From Corbicula japonica (Eukaryota > Mollusca > Bivalvia > Venerida > Cyrenidae), in NCBI GenBank assembly GCA_038501625.1, contig JAZAYU010000125.1:186001-250000 (forward strand): a stretch of 64,000 nt of DNA, written 5' to 3'. Position 1 is the stretch's first letter, and each line of letters opens with the position of its first letter. Made by a program: the position numbers and the translations under genes. The notes below the pieces were generated by a model. The model made no database searches. It saw only the letters and a program-made list of their open reading frames with translations, and was not told the DNA's origin. Below, one piece after another: positions 47,665 through 64,000 of the stretch.

Positions 47665-47825
47665 CAGGGGCGTATCTAAAGGGTCCCAGGACAAACCCCC
47701 TTTTCGCACAGCAGTATTAATTTTTCATGGGGATTTTGGTCAGAATTTGGAAAATTATAGTGTAACTCACCCAAGACTACCTCAAACGAATCCAATTTCT
47801 GGAAATCATGCATCCGACCTAGAAA
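47665..47825 (+). repeat. Repeat family K copy
   Basis: 'caggggcgtatctaaagggtcccaggacaaaccccc...gcagtattaatttttcatggggattttggtcaga...atttctggaaatcatgcatccgaccta'. Confidence 0.62.
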
Positions 47826-48699
47826 CCAATCAGTTTCATTTCATGATTAAGTTTCGGTTTCCCATGTAAAATGAGTTGTTTGCCTAAAGCCATTGCTTAA
47901 TCATCCCATAATGTCTCCGAGTAGTTTGCAACTTTGGGAGGTGTGCAAAACAATAAAAGAGATAATTAGAAGTTATAAAGGTTTCTATATCACGTGACTT
48001 CGGAGAATTTGCAGGCGCGTAGCTAATCATGTATTACTTTATTGTACAATATACACATCGTATAATTGTTATTTAGACTCTCGTTTTTGGTGTTTGTTTT
48101 TTGTTGTTGTTGTTTTGTTTTTCTGCTACCCCCAGTAATAAATTGTAAATTTAGAAATTCATTAACCATTTTTGTGAATCAAGTTATAAACATTCAATCC
48201 TTTTCCCCCACCCCACTGCTTTAGACATTATAGTTTGCTTTTATTTTATATAATTTGTTATGATACATTACAATTATATGATATATTTATAGTTTACAGG
48301 AACCGAAATAATTGTGTATTTCTGAACTTATTATGTATGAACCCCATGTTGTACGTCATGTACCTGGGTGAAGAATAAAGTATTGTTCTGTTCTGTTTTG
48401 TTCTATATAGAGCCATCTACTTCTTATAATTCCGAACTTGTTAATGAATGTAATGATGACCTTCAAATACGGTGTCATGTGATATTTGTTTGGGTTTATT
48501 TGGTCAATATTAATAAACGTAAAATAAACAACTAGATTACAGACAATTTAATAAGTTAAAAACAGAGTTTCACACAGTACAGCAACTGAAAATCAAAATT
48601 GTGTCGATCCAGATCGGCCAACATCTGTGCCATCTATGCATCTCGTCTGGGTCAACATTAGACCTGGGGTGATTACTTGGGAAACTGTAATCATAATAT

Positions 48700-48965
48700 A
48701 ACAGTTATTTTTCTGAAAACAAGTAATCTTTACATCACAATTACTTTATGTTTCAAATGATTATATTACAATTACCTCTCTTAAAACAAGTAATCATTAC
48801 ATTACAGGTTCTTAATTTCTCAATGTTATAATTATATTTCAATTACTTAGCTCAATACAATTTATCATTACATTACAATTACTTTTTTCTTTAACTATAG
48901 ATTATATTACAATTACTTTGATAAAGAAAAATCAAATTACATTTTCATTACATGTGTGCATCTAT
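48700..48965. repeat. 'ttacaattacttt' degenerate tandem repeat
   Basis: At least six imperfect copies of 'gtaatcattacattacaattact'. Confidence 0.65.
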
Positions 48966-49434
48966 ACATGAAAAGAACTAAAAACTGGTAAGCTTTTCAT
49001 AACATTTTCTGTACACATAAAGACACTTTTAATTTTAATCCAACTTGATTCACATGTTTGTGTTGGGTATAAATGCTCCCTGTATTTTGCTACAAATTCG
49101 GAATAAATATTTAGCATCTTTAGTTTTTTTTTTTAAAATTTTGAATAATTATATTATGTGTATTTAGATTTATTTACTAGTATCATCACTACTGGAAGAC
49201 CATATGAGGGACACCTTCAGAACAATGTTAGTTATTTTAGCTAAGCGATCCCTGGACTCAAAGGCAGACATGCTAACAACTGTGCTTATGATCTGCTCTT
49301 TTTTTATATAAAGCTAAAACTGACATATTTATATTGACTGTGATTTATTATTACAGCTGTTTACAATTACTTATTAATAATACCAAAGGTATTGTCTACA
49401 ATACATGGTCCAATATTCAATTAACTCTTGTTGC

Positions 49435-49512
49435 CAACTGGTTGCCATTTTAGCCAATCAGATGCTTGAGATTTGAGTGGTCTCTTATCTCAGTTTTATG
49501 ACCTTGGGCCCT
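49435..49512. mobile_element. Family A hairpin MITE, half copy
   Basis: 'ggttgccattttagccaatcagatgcttgagatttgag...tcagttttatgaccttgggccc'; the left arm is missing. Confidence 0.6.
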
Positions 49513-49610
49513 GGCCTCAAGTTCATGGCAAAGAATCTGTAAGTTCAGGTCTAAGAGCAGTTAATTCTTAACACCATTGTTTTTTCACCCTATTATTTGT
49601 TGTTCTAAAG

Positions 49611-49854
49611 CGCAACTATAAAATTGGACATGGAAAGTGCCAGTATTGGCAAGGAAAGTGAGGTGCAACGTCACATGTTAGTAATGTTGACATCAATATG
49701 TTTAGAATTTCATAATTGTGTTTTAAAACAATCAGAAAGATGTAAAAAATTTCCGTGTTTATCTCTTGAAAAAAGGCTTAATGCCGAAACATTAAACGTA
49801 CAAATGTACAAGCTAATAACTTGGAGCAATAATCATCCATCAGATAAACAATAA
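49611..49854 (+). CDS. Possible terminal exon of an unrecognised gene
   Basis: I do not recognise this protein. A pyrimidine-rich stretch ends in an AG at 49609-49610. From there a frame is open to TAA (76 residues from 49624; first ATG at 49630). The composition looks protein-like, with mixed charged and hydrophobic residues and no low complexity (ESEVQRHMLVML..., ...ERCKKFPCLSLEKRL...), unlike the surrounding noise. An AATAAA overlaps the stop codon. It may instead be a decayed transposase fragment. No upstream exon was found, so this is weak. Confidence 0.25.
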
Positions 49855-51328
49855 AAAGGAGATCCAACTTATTTTACTATATAAGACTGCCAAGTTTAAA
49901 CATAAATGCTTATCAAAGAATTCTCAAATTTTAAGTTCTGTGTGCCACTAGCTATAATTTTTGTGGCAACTGCAATACTAGATGTGTGTTCATTAAAAAG
50001 TCAGTTTGTCAAAATAAAAATCTTAAGTAAAATAAATTAAGAGGCAATATTCTATCAAATATGTTCATGACCTAGAGATTTTGCTTAATATCTCAACCCT
50101 GTTATAAAGTAAATATTTCAAGTTTAATTAGAACTATTCAGAAATGTCAAAATAATAGCCAATTTAAAAGGTTACATGAAGAATAGACAAACAATGTTAA
50201 CTCTATGTACTGCCATTTTTCTTCTTCGAAAAGGGCGACAACGAAAACTTTACATGAAGTTTTTACAATAATACACAATTAAAACAAAAACACAGAATAC
50301 TCAAAAAGGCATGAACACAATATTTTCTGAACACAATGTAAAACTGAACACATTAGTGAAGAAATTACTAATTCCAAAAACAAAAAAAAACAAATCTGTG
50401 GTATCATATTTTGCGCAGCTTTGATTTTCACATATTTCATGCTCAGCAGTGTGTGCGAAATCAAACAGATAAATATCTAATATTCTTTCATAGACCTATG
50501 CTTATTAGAAAAAAATACAGCAACCAATAATATCCTAATGTAAAGATCATCTGTAAAATTAACTACTTTAAACCCATTAATTTAGCTATTTTGAGCTTGA
50601 AATGCACTAAAAAGTTTTAAGAATATGTACACCATATAGCTGCAATAGGCAATTCTACAGAACATGATCATATTACTTTATGCTTTCCTGTGAATTACAG
50701 AATTTTCTCAGTTAAATAAAGCAATAATCTACAGTCTTAAAACAGTCGATTCAGATCTCTTTTATTTTCACTGTTTTTTTTCATGCTGATCCCCAAACCT
50801 CGATATTATTCTAAACACCCATAAATTCCACAATACACTATTTTCACTCAGACTCCAGAATGCAAAACTCATGAAAATAAAATTTCCGAGCTCAATTGTT
50901 GAAATATAATTATTGCTATCTTACACTGGTAAAAACCAAGCATCCTCTTGGTCTACTTCAAATGCTATTTTTCTTAGCCCTAGTTAAAATCAGTTTGTTA
51001 TTCAGTAACAACATCAGCACAAAAAGGTCAATAACAACAACATCAACACAATAATTGACAGATAAATGTAAAGCTCCATAAAGTTACGAAAAAACCCCAT
51101 AAAAATTCAAAGTAGATATCACATGAAGTTAACCACATCGTAAAGCAAGGAATATTTACACAAAGTGGTTAAGTTTTAATGAAAATTTGAGATAAAGGTT
51201 ATAAAACAGTTTGTTTTTTCAAAGAAAGAGAGGAAACTGGAGTGAAGCTGTGTATAAAATTTTTTTTTTCAAATTTTCAATTTTTTTTGAATTTGTGCAG
51301 ATGACATGTTTGTAATATATGTATAACA
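49855..51328. other. AT-rich spacer
   Basis: Only a family I fragment near 50398-50475 is recognised. 47826-48699 and 48966-49434 are also without recognised genes. Confidence 0.45.
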
Positions 51329-52880
51329 AGAGCTATCACTGAAGGTGATTAATACCCCCGCAATATGGCTTTGTCAGAGTATACAGAAATAATGTTCTCA
51401 TCTTTTTAAAATGCGACACAAATTGTGCATGTATGTCATCTATATATAAAAATCTAAGTATTCGGTAAACAGAAAGTAGGTGAGCAAGGAGCATTAAATC
51501 GCTTTACACCATATGGGAATATATGATAAAGCAATAAGCAAAATATCAGGCTGCTGCATGTTTCAGTTGCTAAGAAAACTACAACGGAAATTGTGCATGT
51601 ATGTGAAGTATGTGCACAAATCTAAGTATTCGGTAAACAGGAAGTAGATGAGCAAGGAGCATAAAATCGCTTTACACCATATGGGACTATAGGATAAAGC
51701 ATTATGCAAAATATCAGGCTGCTGCATGTTATAGTTGGTTAGAAAACTGCGACGGAAATTGTGCATGTATGTAAAGTATGTGCACAAATCTAAGTATTCG
51801 GTAAACAGGAAGTAGATGAGCAAGGAGCATAATATTGCTTTACACCATATGGGACCAATAAGCAAAATATCAGGCTGCTGCATGTTTCAGTTGCTTAGAA
51901 AACTACAACGGAAATTGTGCATGTATGTCAACTATGTGCACAAATCTAAGTATTCGTTAAACAGAAAGTAGATGAGCAAGGAGCATAAAATCGCTTTACA
52001 CCATATGGGTCTATAGGATAAAGCATTATGCAAAATATCAGGCTGCTGCATGTTATAGTTGCTTAGAAAACTGCGACGGAAATTGTGCATGTATGTCAAC
52101 TATGTGCACAAATCTAAGTATTAGGTAAACAGGAAGTAGATGAGCAAGGAGCATAAAATCGCTTTACACCATTAGGAACTATAGGATAAAGCATTATGCA
52201 AAATATCAGGCTGCTGAATGTTATAGTTGCTTAGAAAACTGCGACGGAAATTGTGCATGTATGTCAACTATGTGTAAAAATCTAAGTATTCGTCGAACAG
52301 GAAGTAGGTGAGCAAGGAGCATAAAATCGCTTTACACCATATGGGACTATAGGATAAAGCATTATGCATAATATCAGGCTGCTGAATGTTATAGTTGCTT
52401 AGAAAACTGTGACGGAAAATTAACATGCCCCTTGGTTGATGTAATGCACCTTTATAGTAACAAAACCTAAAATATTCGGCAAACAGGAAGTAGATGAGCA
52501 AGGAGCATGAAATTGCTTTACACCATATGGGACTATAGGATAAAGCAATATGCATAATATCAGGCTGCTGCATGTAATAGTTGCTTAGAAAACTGCGACG
52601 GAAAATTAACATGCCTTTTGGTTGATGTAATGCACCTTCAGAGTAACAAAATCTAAAAATATGCGGCAAACAGGAAGTAGATGAGCAAGGAGCATGAAAT
52701 TGCTTTACACCGCATGGGACTATAGGATAAAGCAATATGCAAAATACCAGGCTGCTACATGTTATAGTTGCTGAGAAAACTGCGACGGAAATTTTGTAAC
52801 AGACGGACGGACAGACGCACGCACACACGCACGGACATGGGTAAAACAGTATACCCCCCTCTTCTTCGAAGCGGGGGTAT
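51329..52880. mobile_element. Rolling-circle-like element F with 168/186-bp tandem core
   Basis: The left end AACAAGAG is followed by a short palindrome (TATCACTGAAGGTGATTAATA) and ccccgc. The core is a tandem array marked by 'tgagcaaggagcat' at 51481, 51649, 51817, 51973, 52141, 52309, 52495 and 52682. The right end has gacggacg-type runs and a terminal hairpin (CCCCCCTCTTCTTCGAAGCGGGGG region), ending gtataa. This architecture resembles the non-autonomous Helitron/Helentron-related repeats with tandem cores described in molluscs. The minus-strand open frames of 106 and 214 codons are products of the repeats. Confidence 0.75.
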
Positions 52881-53164
52881 AAAAATATATTATATATGCA
52901 AATTGTACACATTTGGTGTTGAGTGACTATGCTTATTAATATTTTATCTAGTCTACAAGTAATGTCTGAATAAATACATGTACAATGGTTTATGTTTAAC
53001 TCTATTTACCTGTAAAAGAATTGGTAGGCACTTGGTTGGAACAGTGTTAGTTGGCAATTACATTTAAACAAAGTCTTCCAAAATACAACAGTTCATTTGC
53101 AAAGAAAGCATTGCTAAAGCACTAATAAGCTTCGATGAAGGCACTTGACTTATTGCCCAGATAT

Positions 53165-53413
53165 AAACCCTTTACTACATCGAATATGGCTGTTACCTTT
53201 GGATGAACAATGTAGATCCAGATTAGCCGGCATTTTCGTGCAATCTGATCTGGATCAATTCTGTTCACTATGATTTATTAGGTTATTTCTGACCAGGAAG
53301 CAAATTCCGGTAGTATAGATCCTGATCAGATGGCAAATGATGTGCAGCTGATCTGGATCTACACTGTTTTAACATGCGATAAAACCAATATATGTGGGAG
53401 TAAAAGGTTAATC
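53165..53413. mobile_element. MITE family B just beyond the CDK2 stop
   Basis: 'aaaccctttactacatcgaatatggc' to 'tgtgggagtaaaaggttaa', lying 195 bp 3' of the CDK2 stop codon. It contains a minus-strand AATAAA (plus tttatt near 53274) that could serve as the CDK2 polyadenylation signal. Confidence 0.62.
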
Positions 53414-53607
53414 TGGGATAGAATGTCTAATAAGATGTCTTTCAATGTAAAGAGACATCACCCAGCATCAGAAATCTTCCACTACAGCAAATTGTTCATG
53501 AACACTATTTCAGCAAACTGTACATGAACATTGCTTCAGTAAATCAGTTCATGAACACAAATGGTGGTATCTGTGACCCTGAGAGCACAGGTGGTGCTGA
53601 TTTAAAT

Positions 53608-62802
<9,195 letters not shown>

Positions 62803-62850
62803 CTGCAATCAGATAATTATAACATATAATTTGAGTATGTTGTAACCTAA

Positions 62851-63768
62851 CAGGGCTTTTTCAGGGGTTTTTGGGAAAAGGCCCCTGCCCAAATTGGGAA
62901 TTTTTGATGCGGTAAATAGTCAAATTTGGGAAAAAAGTATTGACAAATCAAACCAAATTGGGAAGTTTCAACATTTATTTATCTGCATGATAGCTTGATT
63001 TGCCTTGATTTAGTGTCCCTGGAAGTGTTACAAATCTCTTCCAGAGTTTGTTCTGACAGCTTTACAGATGTATCACTTACACAGTTTATGTAGAATGACC
63101 ATCATATGATCCGTAGAAACTTGGCAAGTTTCAACTGACTGGGAAAGAACTTTCAGGGACATTAAAATTTTTGAAACATTGAATGTTTTGTTCCTAAATG
63201 AAGTAAGTTTTGGAGTACCCTTGGCATCTTTTTTTCGCGGCCTTTTTGCATTGTTTTTACTATTAAACGACATTTTTAATTTTTGTCACTAGTTTTCGCG
63301 TTCAGTATAAACTGCCGGTACTGCATATACCATTTTTGAATCATCCTTTCTGTTTTGTACGCAGTCAGACAATAAAAAACATTTGTTCACGACATAAAAA
63401 AATAATTTCTGTTAATGTTCAAACCATAAATTGACCATAATACAAGTTATCTGGAATCATGGGCGCCCCAATTCATCTTCAACTTGCAGTGCGGTGAATA
63501 CCAGTTTTTACCAGTACATACATTTTTAACGGAAAGTAGTTTTCACAGATCGCCGATTAAATGTAAAATGATTCGCGTATATCTGAAAAGTCTCGATTTT
63601 ATAGTTTATCGTTTATTAATTTTTAAAAGCAAAGGGCGTTTCGGTTCAAAAGGGGAATAAATTTTCGAGATTGGGATTTTTTTTCTTGAAATTAAGAAAA
63701 ATGGTCACTATTTTGCATTGGGAACGGGGCCGAATATCGGCCCTGTGAGACAGGCTAAAAAAGCCCTG
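62851..63768. mobile_element. 918-bp hAT-like element in CDK2 intron 1
   Basis: Inverted ends CAGGGCTTTTT / AAAAAGCCCTG. Inside are 'ggcccctgcccaaattgggaa' and repeated 'aaattgggaa' words. No transposase frame. The 8 bases flanking each end do not match, so the target duplication has decayed or the assignment is wrong. Confidence 0.6.
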
Positions 63769-63905
63769 CCTTACTGCAAAAATGGTGTAAGTGCCACTGA
63801 GCTAAAAAAGGAGTTATACTGTTATTTTACTAAGGTGACAGATGAAGTACATGTACTTGTAACAGCTTGAATTTATTGCTGTCCATATTGACTTTGTTAA
63901 AAAAA

Positions 63906-64000
63906 CAACAAAAACAACAAGAAGACGCTGCAATGCAACAAAACCGGGTTTTCTTATGTGAAAAAGTGGCATAACTATGACAAAATACAGTCGAGTTATC
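63906..64000 (+). repeat. Repeat family E, left end, running off the window
   Basis: 'aacaacaagaagacgctgcaatgcaacaaaaccgggttttctt...gtggcataactatgacaaaatacag', as at 46621. Confidence 0.6.

Noticed and set aside
52268..52912. 214-codon minus-strand frame
   Set aside because: Produced by tandem units whose lengths are mostly divisible by three within element F; kept as a finding, not as a gene.
62820..64000. First exon of CDK2 (glycine-rich loop) in the last 1.2 kb
   Set aside because: I looked on the minus strand for a GEGTYG-type reading and found none; the exon must lie beyond the window.

Overview
This window reads as nuclear DNA of a marine mollusc, most probably a bivalve. The evidence is intron-rich genes with metazoan splice sites, an AT-rich background, and dense short repeats of kinds common in bivalve genomes: rolling-circle-like elements carrying roughly 166-bp tandem units, 'aaggggcataactc...tgaccttgacc' repeats, and swarms of hairpin MITEs. 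I cannot name the species. No bacterial gene, operon or CRISPR array is present. || Two protein-coding genes are well supported, and each lacks its 5' exon(s) in the window. (1) A cap'n'collar bZIP transcription factor of the Nrf/NFE2L family lies on the + strand in four exons (2720-3017, 4196-4471, 5203-5300, 8280-9119; 503 residues encoded here). It has a polyQ tract, a W-Q-D-L transactivation motif, an acidic stretch, a Ser-rich linker with degenerate phosphodegrons, and the CNC, basic, zipper and C-terminal VFLVP motifs. (2) A cyclin-dependent kinase that reads as CDK2 lies on the - strand in seven exons between 62802 and 53608. Its residue numbering matches human CDK2 (E51, D127, D145, T160) if one upstream exon supplies residues 1-39. 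|| The rest is mostly mobile-element debris. 1-2.7 kb: hairpin MITEs upstream of the visible Nrf exons. 9.1-15.1 kb: probable Nrf 3' UTR and flank, then an unusually dense swarm of TTAA-flanked MITEs (family B). 15.1-25 kb: a SINE, a 1.24-kb inverted-repeat element nested in a hairpin MITE, and long AT-rich spacers. 25-31.2 kb: a 255-bp GC-rich palindrome, long (ATT)n tracts, and a 773-bp CpG-rich element with 23-bp perfect inverted ends. 31-40.5 kb: mostly unrecognised AT-rich DNA, plus a 37-bp minisatellite grown from a MITE arm. 40.5-41.7 kb: the 3' end of a non-LTR retrotransposon and a neighbouring inverted repeat. 41.7-51 kb: TTAA MITEs, a SINE with target duplication, and one possible stray exon. 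51.3-52.9 kb: a rolling-circle-like element with 168/186-bp repeats. 53.6-64 kb: CDK2, whose introns hold nested elements including an 11-copy, 166-bp tandem array. || The two genes are unrelated in pathway (stress/antioxidant transcription versus cell-cycle kinase) and nothing suggests they are co-regulated. The most unusual signals are structural: a repeated hairpin that carries CCAAT (NF-Y-like) and YY1-like motifs and has seeded a 9-unit CCAAT minisatellite, several layers of element-in-element insertion that give relative ages, and a CpG-island-like mobile element.
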